This document shows, piece after piece, positions 11,611-22,529 of a stretch of DNA of 64,000 nucleotides. The first letter of the stretch is position 1, and each line of letters begins with the position of its first letter. The notes under the pieces are model-generated. The model did not search any database. It was given only the letters and a program-made list of their open reading frames with translations, and was not told the DNA's origin. Where the stretch lies: the NCBI GenBank assembly GCA_907163375.1, contig CAJQUW010001706.1:62001-126000 (forward strand). The letters run 5' to 3'. The DNA comes from Prostheceraeus crozeri (lineage: Eukaryota > Platyhelminthes > Polycladida > Euryleptidae). A program made the translations under genes and the position numbers.

Positions 11611-12000
11611 AAAGTTTCAAAATCGATTTACCGATTAATAAGGTTCAAAAGTACCATTTTAAAACATGTTATTTTCTGTTTTTTAGAATTTCTCATCATA
11701 ATCTTTCAATTATAGAAATTAGTGATTGAAGTGTAGATATCATAGTAATCTTAGTATCAACCATTGTGTGTTTTTATTGGTATTTTGGGATCATTTCATG
11801 AGGAGTGAATGCCTTTAATGTAAGTTGTGCTGAACTTTCGGCATACAAAATTGCAATGAATTTTCTCTTTTGGTATTTACTGTATATTCATTAGTCATAC
11901 ATAGAAATTATCGGTGGTTGAGATGTAGTCGTGTTTCAATTTGCAAAAAACCGGTGCTATTATTGAAATCATCAACTTAGAATAGAATATGATAGAAATT
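11611..12000. other. non-coding stretch
   Basis: AT-rich sequence downstream of the LTR element with no credible open frame or repeat structure. Confidence 0.5.
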
Positions 12001-12021
12001 ATATATTTGTATGAATAAGAA

Positions 12022-12390
12022 TCAGATGATGGCAAACAATAAAAGAATGTCCAAAATGAAAGTCATTACACAGCTGTTGATGAATCCATTGCGGTACAGA
12101 GACATATATACAATGAAAGAGTTCCTCCGCCGTTCTGTTGCAAATTGTGCCATAATTATTCTTACAGACCTTCCACTTGTTGGTAACGTGATGCAAAATA
12201 TGGTTGTCAGAAATACATTGTTTGAGCAGTTCCGCTGAAGTTTTAAGACGCCTTTCAGACAGTTCGGGAAGACAGGTACATTCATGATGAAAACCACAAA
12301 TTATACGGTGGGCGCGACGCTGCAACTTCTCCAATTCTTTACACAAATATTGTGGCATTCCAACAAAAAGCTATAGATGGACATCCTACG
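12022..12390 (-). pseudogene. LINE reverse transcriptase C-terminal remnant
   Basis: On the minus strand the segment from ~12358 has the LEKLQRRAHRIICG block that follows the RT thumb in CR1/jockey-like LINEs, then LSERRLKTSAELLKQ. The continuation RSVRIIMAQFATERRRNSFIVYMSLYRNGF lies in an overlapping frame that ends at 12022, so at least one frameshift separates the two. The catalytic core is missing. It is related to, but not the same copy as, the fragment at 3.2-4.2 kb. Confidence 0.7.
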
Positions 12391-13297
12391 GCAGTGCGAG
12401 GTAGTAACGCCGGATACACCTCTGAGAGAAGTTTTGGGCAATACAATAGAAGCGGATGACTGTAGTTATTGCTTGTTTAGGGGCAAATGCGGGTGCGAAT
12501 AGCAACTTAGCATTTCTAATTCTTTTTGGAAAACTATCTGAAGGAAGCTCAGCGTGATAGCAAAAGGGAAACAGACAGAATACAATTCAATACGTGAAGA
12601 CCGACCCAAGAGATCCTAAATGAAAAAAATAATGATGAAGCAAATGTAGCTCTTTGATGTGACATATTTATTCTCTGTGCAGCAAAATCGCAGCTCAGGA
12701 TTCTTTTATTATGTCCATTAAAACCACCCATGACACTGACAACTCATTCAATAGGTTGAACTTTAAAAAACGTCACAAAATGATGGTATTTAAAAAAACC
12801 AATAAAAACAATAGAAGCAAAAACACAAAAAGAGAAAAAAAGCATCGATTTTAGCCTTGCCGATGAATCGTACACATAGCTGGGGAAATAGTTTAATTGA
12901 TTAACGTCATTGGCGGTTCACAGGGCGATGCGAAGGTAATTAGACGGGACTACGGGGAGGCGAGTCGAAAAGAGCAAGATCATGTTTTTATAAAACTGTT
13001 TATCAATGTGTTGCACAGTGATAAGTGAGATTTAGAAATTTACTCCATAATCACTGTCTATGAATAGCACTCGAAAAGATCATTAATCCCGTCATACAGT
13101 ATGCATGGATAAAATGATACCAAGAAAATAGAACCGGAATAGACTACTTGGAGTTAAGTCAATTCGATTGCAGCATAAAAGGCTATTTAACTCTGAATCT
13201 AAAGCTTCTAAGTGAAAAGTCTAAAGTCTAAGGACTTTCTAAGTGAAAAGTAAAATACTGATAAAAGAGATGGTTTGGTGATGTTGTCATTGCTTGA
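12391..13297. other. non-coding stretch
   Basis: No gene recognised. An A-rich patch lies at ~12760-12845. The last bases lead into the inverted terminal repeat of the Penelope-like remnant. Confidence 0.5.
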
Positions 13298-14085
13298 TTT
13301 GAGGACACCCAATTCGTTCGATGGATCGAAAACCATTTTATTCGCTAATGCGCTTTTCAGACATCGCAGGTCATTTTCAAAAGCAATAGCATTTATTACA
13401 TACAAATTTCAAAATATCTATCACAATACGCCAAGAAATGGACATAGCATCATATGTCAACAGGAAATTATAAAAGAATAGAAATTCAGGGTATTGTAAC
13501 AGGGAGTGATTTCTCGTACACAAGAGACCTTTTCCAGTCAGGAAGTTAGGCACTGCGTATGAAATAGATTACGAAGAATGTAGTTGGAAATATGTAGGAG
13601 AAACTTAGAGACCGATCGAAATGAGAAGGAATGAACATCAGAAAGCGATATGGGAGATGAATGTCAACCACTCGGAAATAGCCAAGTATGCAGCTGAGGC
13701 CTCCCACAAGATAAAAATGGATATGAAAGAACTTGATTATGAAGAAGGATACCAACAAAGACGGATTGAAGAAGCATTGTGGAATAGGAAGCGCAACAGC
13801 CAGAATCGTGTATTTGTGGACATTGGACATCTGTATGATGAGATTCTTTGATGTACCGCTTTTATATTCTCTCTGTTACACTACCCTAAATTTCTATTCT
13901 TTTATAATTTCCTGTTAACGTATGATGCTATGTCCAATTCTTGCATAGGCTACTGTTACAGATATTTTGAAATTTTCATGTAATTGGATGTTATAGCTTT
14001 GAAAATGGCCAATGGCCGCTGGACCGAAAAGCGATTTCGCAGATAACATGGTTTCGATCAATCGAACGAATTGGGTGTCCTCAAA
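13298..14085 (+). mobile_element. 5'-truncated Penelope-like element with inverted terminal repeats
   Basis: A central GIY-YIG endonuclease frame is flanked by two arms, 13298-13507 and ~13868-14085, which are inverted copies. They share TTTGAGGACACCCAATTCG at the outer edge and AGGAAATTATAAAAGAATAG further in. Penelope-like elements commonly insert with LTR-like repeats in tandem or inverted order and with 5' truncation, and this copy fits that. The reverse transcriptase domain is gone. Confidence 0.7.
13515..13851 (+). pseudogene. Penelope-like GIY-YIG endonuclease remnant
   Basis: The frame reads YEIDYEECSWKYVGET, matching the first strands of a GIY-YIG nuclease (YxI...Y(V/I)GET). After an in-frame TAG at 13606-13608 it continues as RRNEHQKAI, then HSEIAKYAAEASHKI, then DYEEGYQQRRIEEALW with the conserved Arg/Glu helix, and ends SQNRVFVDIGHLYDEIL. 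Asn-Arg-x near the end corresponds to the NRD-type motif of PLE endonucleases. This domain normally follows the RT and nicks target DNA. The stop codon and missing RT make it non-functional. A GIY-YIG from another context is less likely given the flanking repeats. Confidence 0.75.
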
Positions 14086-17000
14086 GTAAAATATCTGTGG
14101 TTATCAATATTTACTTTACGAATAAGATCCATAGAACTCCGCCTTTGATAGAATGTCCAAGCTAATAATAAATACCGGTGGGCTTCATGTTACGAGGATA
14201 CAATCAATCCACAGAGTAAGTATTCTAGGATACACGTAGAAGATTATCATGTCCACGACATGGCGTTGTTTCAATGTGCTTGTTCGTGCTCTTCATTTAG
14301 AGTGCGGGATTTCTATAGCTTGTTTAATGCCTCACGTGATTATTTCAAGATTGATTATTTTCCTTTTGAAAAATGCCATTTTCTGTTCCGTCACTTCATT
14401 TCGGTGAATTTGAAGTCAAGCATAAATCTATTTAACATTGCATCCGCTTCCTTTCAGTAGTTTGATAGCACAGACAGGCGCTAATTTGATTCTTGTAAGA
14501 GCGGATGAAAGTATTTGTATCAACGAGGGAAAGCAAATTCAGACCGTAAAGTGACTCGCAGGTTTTGATCATTCGCCGCTATGATCACCTCAGAGATGTA
14601 CGGAGTTTGCCAAGCTCATCATCATTGTAGCTGTAGACTTGGATGAAATGAAGCCAAGTTACATCGACACGAGATGGAGATGATGGGCAGATAATTGCTT
14701 AACCAAGCATTTCTATTAATGGACAAGTTCATGCTGCATTGACCAAGCTAACGAAATAGGCACTTTGTACAGGAAAGGTCGAATAACGTAATGATTAATC
14801 ATTGCGAAGGAAATTGCTTTGTGAATGTATCGTAAATTGTGAAATGACACGGCTAGAAAGAGATTACTGAATCTGAAAACTGCCAACATTAAGCCTTTTT
14901 TTGGGATTGATAAATAATAATTGCGTTGGGTTACTACACAGCCTCATTGCTAACCTTTCATTCATGGACGGTTAATCACGAATGAAACAGAATAATGCAG
15001 AATATGCGATGATTTTTTTTAACTTATGCATTTCACTCAAACTAAAACCCCTGCAGTTGATTTAAAATTCACGAGATTCATTGTTATAGCTACATTTACC
15101 TGCCTAACTGTTAATTTAGACCAAGTAATATTATGATATAGTGCAAATCAGGGTTAGATCCGGCCGTAGTCAAAACCTATCGGAACTAAGCCGGCGTCTG
15201 TGTAGACAGCTGCTCAACTTAGACAGTTAGACATCATTCGGTTTCTCGCTTTCTATGAAGCATATGGTAGGCCTACTGCGAATAAGAAAGAGTTCTTGAT
15301 GAAGCGCAATGACGTTGATTTTCATCAATTTTTATCAAAATTAATCTTCTGACAAGTAATTAGACAAATATTCGTGCTTTGACAATATCTTTTGTGCGCG
15401 CATGAAATAAAGTGAGTAACAATGCGCGTAATAATAACTTATTCAAGATATGGAATAATTTCGCGATAGAAAGTCTAGCGAACACATGATTCACAAAATA
15501 AATTTATGCTGAGCATGAGATTCCGGAAACTCTTTGAGATCACGAGCGACTTAAAATTACATGTGCAAGTAGGTAATTGTCTATGTATTAGTACTTAATC
15601 AGCATCGACGTGCCCTCACTGCCGAACAAAGAACCAAACCTAAGCTGCGATCAGAATCCTAGAGCAAAAACAACGGTGAATTCAACAATGAATAGACTCA
15701 TTACCTAATTCACAGCCAAATAAGTTGTGTTTCAACATTATTCCCTATAAAACGGGAAAACAAGAGAAATTAATAAAAGTTGAGCGTTGTAGCGGTTATC
15801 ATCCCCAACTTTCAGTGATATTCCACAGTTTTGTCAGCCGTTTTGAATATGATTTGAGGGATAATTTTCAAGAAACGGTTCGCAATGTTTGCGTCATACA
15901 AATTATGTTATCATTCTCCTAAAATGTTGCAGTTTTATTTCTAATTCTAGACTGAATGTCATCAATCGTCGATTAAGCCTAATTAGATGACCGACTGGCT
16001 GGTTCCAACCCTGGTGATAATATGATGTAGTGATAATATGATAAATCCGACACAATCTATATCTTGCTATATGACTTAAATGGACATGGAAGCTGATTTG
16101 TGCAGCATTGCGTGGATGAATTCTAATACTGATAAAGAAATTTTCAAAAAAACTATATATATATATATGAAATATATAAATATAATAATAATATGATATC
16201 ATATATGACTATATTAAACAAATATAATTATGTAATAAACATAATATAGTATATAAAATATAAATTAAATAATTAAAATAAATGTAATAAATAAATGAAA
16301 TTATCTCACAATCAACCTATCATGCTGGTTACCTCAAACGAACTATTCTCACGTAGAAGTAAAGCCCCTAGCGTTTCAGTTTCAGATGCCCTCACGATGG
16401 GTGGTAAATCACCGTAAAGAAGATGTTCAATTTTTCATTTTTTAAAATTTTTCCAGCGGAGATCTTAGCTTCTAGATGTCATGCATCATCTGTATTTTCT
16501 ACTTCTTTGCATTACTTTTAATTTCAAAAGATTTTTGTATATACCACATTAGAATTTCTTTCCATGTTGCATCTCCTGAGGAAGACTGTGTTTATTTTAC
16601 AACCCTGCATGTTTGAAACTGGTTGAGTACACTAACTTATTCATAAAGTCGTGATTCTACTAGACGTTTCAAATATTTTATACAAGATTTGTCTGAATCA
16701 GATCACTGATCCGTCTTCTCAGGTGTTTTTAAACACTGGATCGAGAAAATATATTATGAAAGTACATGTATCTACATTTCGGCATATTAGTAGTATGGCA
16801 TGAGTGAAACTTAGCATGATACTAGATACATATTTTGCTGAAATCGATATTCAATACATTGAATTATGCATTATTGACCGAAACATTTTGACCTAATTCA
16901 TCCGTATTCATCTGTAAAGGCCCAACACTAAACAAGATGGTATGCTATATCCTATGACTTCATCTATCTACGTGTAGTAATATCATGTAAGCAAGTATTT

Positions 17001-17349
17001 ACAAAGAAAACAAGATGATCAACCACACTAATCATGATTAACATCACAGGCACTTAATGAAATACAACTTATATTTGGAGCAATTGTTGATAATGAAGAA
17101 GTCAACTCTGTAGTCCAAACAGCCGCTGTCCTCCTGCAACAGGGTATGCAACGAATTGCAAACAACACATCGGACAGGCCTCCGACAAACAAATATCTTG
17201 GTACTCACTACATATGCTGCCGAAAATTAGGAAATGGTGATCTGTTACAAGTGACGTTCTATTTCAGGTGACGGTCAATTATAGGCTTTACGGCATGTGT
17301 TATCTTTTAGACGATCTGAAGCTCGAACCGTGATCTAAATGCCTAAATG
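14086..17349. other. intergenic DNA, low-complexity patches only
   Basis: No gene is supported. A near-pure AT stretch with TATATATA and TAATAATAAT runs covers ~16150-16300. The frames in this span are short, lack recognisable motifs and have no repeat partner in the window. Confidence 0.5.
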
Positions 17350-17910
17350 CCAGATTAGTCTGGAGACTTCATCAGCTTGAAAGGAAATTACTCATCTGCA
17401 CTGACTCACAATCTATGATAAAGGCACTCCGGAGTGGTCCATTGCAGCAAGAAACACAACAGCAGTCCAAAGTGTGGCAGTTACTTATTAAAGTAGCAGA
17501 CCCGAAGAACATAAGCGTGCAGTTTGTAGCCGCCCATTGTGGTATCGATAAAAGTAAAGAAGTCGACAAAGATGCGGATAGAGCAGTTGAAGAAGTTGAC
17601 CAAGAAGAGGCGATGGTCCTCCGAAGCTCAGTATTTGCGAAGATCAAGCAAAAGCCTTAGAAGAGACACAGCGAGATGCAGCATAAATGACCACAACAGA
17701 GAGAATCTCCTCCGACTTAGGAAAGTGTGGAAAAGAATGGACCAGTGTCTTCTGGCTCAGCTCAGTTGCTGAGAGTCTATATGGCCTGGAAAGTTCCGCC
17801 AAAGGATTGACAAAGTGACCAACAACTATTGTAGGTGGTGCAAAGAAACCTCGGAATCCATCGATCACCTGATGGAAGGCTGCAAGAATCGGGAGTTCTT
17901 AGCCTACGGA
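17350..17910 (+). pseudogene. LINE RNase H domain plus zinc knuckle remnant
   Basis: From about 17391 the frame reads LICTDSQSMIKALRSGPL, the second acidic motif of an RNase H domain. VQFVAAHCGI (catalytic His region) and DKDADRA follow. The frame stops at 17660. After a shift, NNYCRWCKETSESIDHLMEGC gives a CX2CX8HX4C zinc knuckle of the type that follows RNase H in several LINEs. No reverse transcriptase is visible upstream. The fragment is degenerate and truncated on both sides. Confidence 0.7.
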
Positions 17911-17997
17911 AGACATGGAGCATTACGGAGCGGAAAGACATCCAAAATAACTTTCTTCATTCCAAAAACTTATTGTGGGAGGCCTTGCACAATATAA

Positions 17998-19389
17998 TGT
18001 ATTGTATGTATTGAGCCTCGTTTCTTGACTTGACTCTTTTTATGTGTACCTCGCACCCTTTCCTGTCTCCGCAGATGCGGGAAATTAAAAAAATAGTAAT
18101 GTATAATAGAACATAGAAAAACCCTTCTGAAAATGTCAAGTAAGAAAGGAGCCAATCTTCTTTGACAAGCGGTTTCAAGCATTTCATAAAAATAGCTATA
18201 TTGAATTTGGCATTGATAAATTATACTATGAAAGCTACCAAGTTTATATCAAAGTACGTGAAGTAATGAATTTATTAAAAAGATCAACATGCTCTGCGTA
18301 TGCATGTTGTAAGAAACTCTATTGCTTCAATTATCTGTCGAATCAAAACATTCGAATTATTTTCGAAGAAATCAAACTTATAGATCTGGTGCTCTTGTCG
18401 CTAACGGCGAACTTCATTTGAATTTCAATTTGAATTAATTAATTGAGAATATCAATTAAATTGCAATCCATTTTCATAATCTCCGTCAAAGCGTCACGTT
18501 TTAAATTCCTTTCAGTCTCAATCACTGATGGGTATGATTCTAAGCATCAAAATGTCGTCATCTGCAATTTGTAGATAAAAATTCTGTAAAATGGGTCACT
18601 AGCATGAAGTGTAAGCTGCAATATTGAGCTCCAAGTGACTTCACACGCAGGAGATATTAGTAGAGCATAAATATGCATTTCAAGAGAGGAAAGGGAATCG
18701 TTGAATTTAGCATCTACAGCCACGCTGTCGTGAGAATTCTCTATTTTATGAGGGTAGCATCATCATTTCCCGAACACCATCAGCCAGAGAAATACTTTGG
18801 TGACACTCGTAATTAAATGCGGCTAAATGAGTTGATTGAGCTATAAGGCAACCTTTAACGTCAATGTTCTTGAAATTGAAATCACTATAATAATGGCTAT
18901 AAACATAAGCCAATGTTTTCCAGAAAATTCCAAAACAGTATCAATTCACAACTCTCATTTCACTTATATTTTTCTGTATTTGAATTCAGTAATTCAAATA
19001 TGCATGGAATAAGCTGGGATGGAGCCCGTCACGGGCATTACGTATGCCTCCTATGTTAGAGCTGTAGAAACCAAAATATTTTCAGAACCCATTGAGATGT
19101 TAGGTCTATTCATAGGCTGTGCAAGTGTTCATGGTGATGTTCATGCGTGATTTGCTAAGAATCATTTCATGGATCAGATGAGATAAACCCTACTTATCAT
19201 CGTTTCAAGTTCAGAGACAAAATCATTTCTCAAGCTGATGTGATTATAAATTCGAGAATTTATTAAGAATTTCAAAGTTCCATACATATTGCCATATTTG
19301 TAATCGAATTTTCCGTCAATGAATGACACATGTTAGCTCCTATCTTTAAAACATTTTTTTGCATTGCATGGAATTTCATATGGAAGATG
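17998..19389. other. non-coding stretch
   Basis: AT-rich sequence with no gene, repeat pair or RNA recognised. Confidence 0.5.
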
Positions 19390-21000
19390 TCAAGTCAGTC
19401 AAGTCACTCTCGTAGTCCTGGAACCGTTGGGGCACTTTGATGAGTTTACCACCTTCAATCTGTCTCGAGCCTCTGCCAGTCTGATGCATTCTACGATCTT
19501 TCTTCCCGTCCACTTCTGAACATCGCTAAGCCAGTTCGTTCTGGGTCTGCCTTGTCTTCTGATACCCTCGACGGTCCCGCGCATGATGATATGCGCGAGA
19601 GTTCCATGATGACGTGTCACATCGCCGAACAATTGAAGTTTTCGTCTTCTTGCCGTTTCCACAAGTGGTTCAAACTGTCCTGCTTTCTGTGTGATCTCCT
19701 GAAGGACTGATATACTCGTATAATGGCTCCGATAGCAAGCGTCTAAGTTGCGTAGGAAGCAACGCATTTCAAAGGCCCTTATCCTTCCTTCTGGTCGTTT
19801 GTTGAAAGTGCGGGATTCACACCCATACAGCACTATAGATGTCATCAGCGAGTGCATGAGCTTTATTTGGACTCGGAATTTCTTGCTCTTCCAGATGTTG
19901 CTTAACTTGGTCAGTTGGGTTGTTGCAACCGCCAGTCTAGTGCATAATTTCCTTCCGTGATGTCACATCTTTATTAAGGATTGAACCCAAACACTTAAAA
20001 GTTTCGACTGCTTCCAGTTGTTCGCCACCCACTAGAATGTCTAAGTCGCTCTCTTCATTATTTTACCTTGATGTTGCCATGATCCCTTAATATCGTCATT
20101 GATGTTGCCAATATCGTCAGCAAATCTCAAGTTGTAAGCTTTGCGTCCCGCCACTGACAACGCGCCCTCACAATCTTCCATCGCTTCCATCATTACATAC
20201 TCTAAGAACAGGTTGAACAAGATTGGCGACAATATACACCCTTGACGTACTCCACCAAAAGTCTCAAACCATTTCAGTGCACTTCCATCGGTCATCACTG
20301 CATTGGCCTCATCATACAGTGCTTCGATCAGAAGGATTAAGTGAAGACTGATACCATGTTTCTTCATGGCACTCCACAGGGCCATTCTCCAGACTCTATC
20401 AAAAGCCTTTTTGAAGTCAATTAAGTTGTGATGGAGTTCTCGATGGTGATCTCTGAATTTTTCACACAGAATTAGAATATTGCAGATCTGTTCGGTGGTG
20501 CTGCGTCCTTCACAGAAACCGGCTTGTTCTTCAGCTAAGACACTCTCGATTTGAGGTTTTAGTATTTTACCAATTATTCTTAGGCCTTTACTCTTAGGTG
20601 CTCTTATTATTCCTTGCCTGCACGGCAAATAAGACTGATGATTCTGTAATTGTTGTACTTTCTTAGGTTCCCCTTTTTTGGTACCGGGATTATCAAAAAT
20701 TGTGACCACTGTGTGGGTCACTCTTCTTCCAAATCAGTGCGCAAATATTATGAAGTACCGTAACAACTGTTTCACCGGTTTATAGGAGCTCAGCTGGGAT
20801 AATCCACATCTGCTGTTCTTCATTTTTCAAGTTTCCAAATTGCATTTTGCAATGGTTTAGCCTCTCCGGTGATTCCTGGTCCCCCGTCCTCAAGTTCTTT
20901 AACAATTTGTGGGACAGTTTGAATTTGATATTTGTAAAACTCTCATTCATATTGTGACCATCGATCCTGAAAATTGAGCTGATGTAATTCAGGACACTGT
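19390..21000 (-). pseudogene. RTE-like LINE reverse transcriptase, degenerate
   Basis: Read from ~21000 towards 19390. IPAELL near 20780-20800 and HNICALIW precede the RT. A long frame (20721-20041) holds LKPQIESVLAEEQAGF, GRSTTEQI, LIDFKKAFDRVW (motif A), GGVRQGCILSPILFNLFLEYVM and NLRFADDI (motif C, Ala-Asp-Asp). It breaks at 20041. The thumb region is scrambled to ~19860 and then reopens as SIVLYGCES, GTVEGIRRQGRPR and WLSDVQKWTG, the C-terminal block typical of RTE-type LINEs. The endonuclease was not found. Multiple frameshifts indicate a dead copy. Confidence 0.82.
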
Positions 21001-21057
21001 TTTTGAGCAGATTCATTCTTACAACGTTCATTGATTAAATCTTATCAGATACAACCA

Positions 21058-21099
21058 CCACGAGATATGTTTCGGCCTGTTTGGCCTCATCAGTCGTGG
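21058..21099 (-). ncRNA. type I hammerhead ribozyme, minimal stem III
   Basis: On the minus strand: CCACGA, then the core CUGAUGA, stem II GGCC with loop AAACA and GGCC, the core GAAA, a short CAUA loop closed by A-U, then C, and UCGUGG. CCACGA and UCGUGG are perfect complements (stem I, 6 bp). All invariant core bases are present. Predicted cleavage falls after the C at plus-strand 21064. Stem III of about one base pair matches the minimal hammerheads described for Penelope-like elements, which are thought to work best as dimers. No ribozyme activity can be shown from sequence alone. Confidence 0.82.
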
Positions 21100-21100
21100 G

Positions 21101-21176
21101 TAGGTTCGAACCAGCGACGTTGTAGATAGAAGACGTGCAAGCATGCCCTCTAATGACAAGGCTACCAAACCATCCG
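21101..21176 (-). other. tRNA-like pol III promoter (SINE head) joined to the hammerhead
   Basis: Minus strand: TAGCCTTGTCATTAGAGGG (21164-21146) resembles a tRNA D-arm/A box (TRGCNNAGTNGGTTAGAG), and GGTTCGAACC (21112-21103) is a perfect B box. Their spacing fits a tRNA-type promoter. The acceptor stem does not close, so it is not a tRNA gene. The hammerhead follows the B box within four bases in the same orientation. A tRNA-derived SINE is the simplest reading. Confidence 0.6.
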
Positions 21177-21205
21177 TTGAGGTAATGTGAGATGGTGCCG
21201 GATAT

Positions 21206-21231
21206 ACTATAGAGTTCTCAATTCTATAGTG
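21206..21231. repeat. short perfect inverted repeat
   Basis: ACTATAGA and TCTATAGT arms enclose about ten bases just upstream of the tRNA-like segment. It may be a hairpin or the edge of the SINE-like unit. Confidence 0.35.
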
Positions 21232-21862
21232 CGCGGCTGAAGCGACCGAACCAAATTAGAATCGCAATACATTATACTTCGGCCTAACTTCAAAGAACTC
21301 TTTCTTATATAGAGTGATCATGTTGACATGGTCAGTGTCATGATTTTCTTACTTAGCCTCTAATTACTTAGATTATTAACACGTGACTCTATGTCAAGTA
21401 GCACTTGATGATGCTAATTAGTTTGTCTCGAAATTCGATGCACATCTTTAATACAGGCTTCTAATTTTCTTATCAAAGTGTCATGTCACTGAGTTGAGCT
21501 TGAGGAGATGAAATGAAATGTCTCGAGACAAGGGTAAGACATGAAGGTAAAATAATTTTCAAATTGGAATCTTCAATTGAAAATCTTGTGCGAATCATCA
21601 AGCGTGTCTGTTGAGATTGATTTGAGAGAAAATGCTTAAGTTGTACACGTCAGTCTTTGCAACTTATATTTGGTTCTGAGCCTAAATGCTTGGAGAAAAA
21701 ACAAAACTTCAAATGGCTTTCGAGCACAAGTTGTTGGAGAAAGTTAATAGTGGCGTACGGGAGGTTGTTCAGAATCGTCATAGGAAAAATATCGGCACCG
21801 CTTATGAGGCAAATTTTATATTGTTATGATAAAAATATAATATACAGCACACAGTGTTACTT

Positions 21863-21899
21863 ACCCCTGATAAAGGCCGTGCCGGCTGAAACGTTGGGT
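21863..21899 (+). other. degenerate hammerhead-like motif
   Basis: ACCC, then CUGAUAA, a GC-rich hairpin with GCC/GGC arms, GAAAC, GUU and GGGU. ACCC/GGGU would be stem I. The core has A in place of the G of CUGAUGA, which should abolish cleavage. It lies next to the truncated end of the Tc1 transposase remnant. It may be a decayed hammerhead or an unrelated repeat end. Confidence 0.4.
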
Positions 21900-21924
21900 G
21901 CTGCATATTATATTTTTAATATAA

Positions 21925-22510
21925 TAGGCGAAACAGCACCCAGACACACGATTGATGGAGGATGCTTTACCGTTTTGATCGTGAACTTTGGATCATACCT
22001 GCTATTCGGTGGCCTTTGAATGTAGTTATATCCGCAAATGCGAATTTGCAGAAATGCAGACCCGTCTGTAAACATAGCGTTCTCCCACCAATCAGAGGAT
22101 TTATCTTTATGAAGTTTGCAGAATTTCACACGAGCTGACCTTTGTTTCTCTGCAAGAAGTGGCTTTTTTTGAAGGTCGTCTGGCAGGCAAGTTAAAGTCA
22201 ACAGTAAGTCGTCGGCGAACTGTACGGGGGCTAATTGTGACATTTCGTTCTGCAGCAAGATGAGCAATATTAACAGAAGGTTTGGTGGGACTTCTTGTAA
22301 CAAGGACCTTGATGAATCTGTCTCGGATGTGCACTTCTTCCTTCCTGAATTGCAACGCTTGTTTCCTCCGGAACCATTGATTAACTGCCTCCTCACAGAC
22401 CTGCGTGAAGTATTCAATCGTCGTGCAATTTCTGCTTGCGATAGTCCCAACTCAATAAATGCCGCTGTTTGTCCTCGGCAGTAATCGTTGATGTCTGCCT
22501 TGCAACCCAT
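21925..22510 (-). pseudogene. Tc1/mariner transposase, frameshifted and 3'-truncated
   Basis: From MGCKADI (22510) the frame contains the paired-like helix-turn-helix LGLSQAEIARRLNTSRRSVRR. A second helix-turn-helix, NVTISPRTVRRRL, is in an overlapping frame (22355-22107). The first frame resumes with EKQRSARVKFCKLHKD, MFTDGSAF (first catalytic Asp, FTDES-like) and VCLGAVS (WGxxS-like). Sequence homologous to the rest of the DDE core is absent beyond ~21925. Terminal inverted repeats were not identified. Tc1-type cut-and-paste integration into TA is inferred from the family. Confidence 0.8.
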
Positions 22511-22529
22511 AGCACAGACAATGAACATG

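Noticed and set aside
13546-13830. Minus-strand hydrophobic frame as a gene
   Set aside because: It is the antisense of the GIY-YIG endonuclease remnant.
21101-21176. Functional tRNA gene
   Set aside because: A and B boxes are good, but the acceptor and anticodon stems do not pair.
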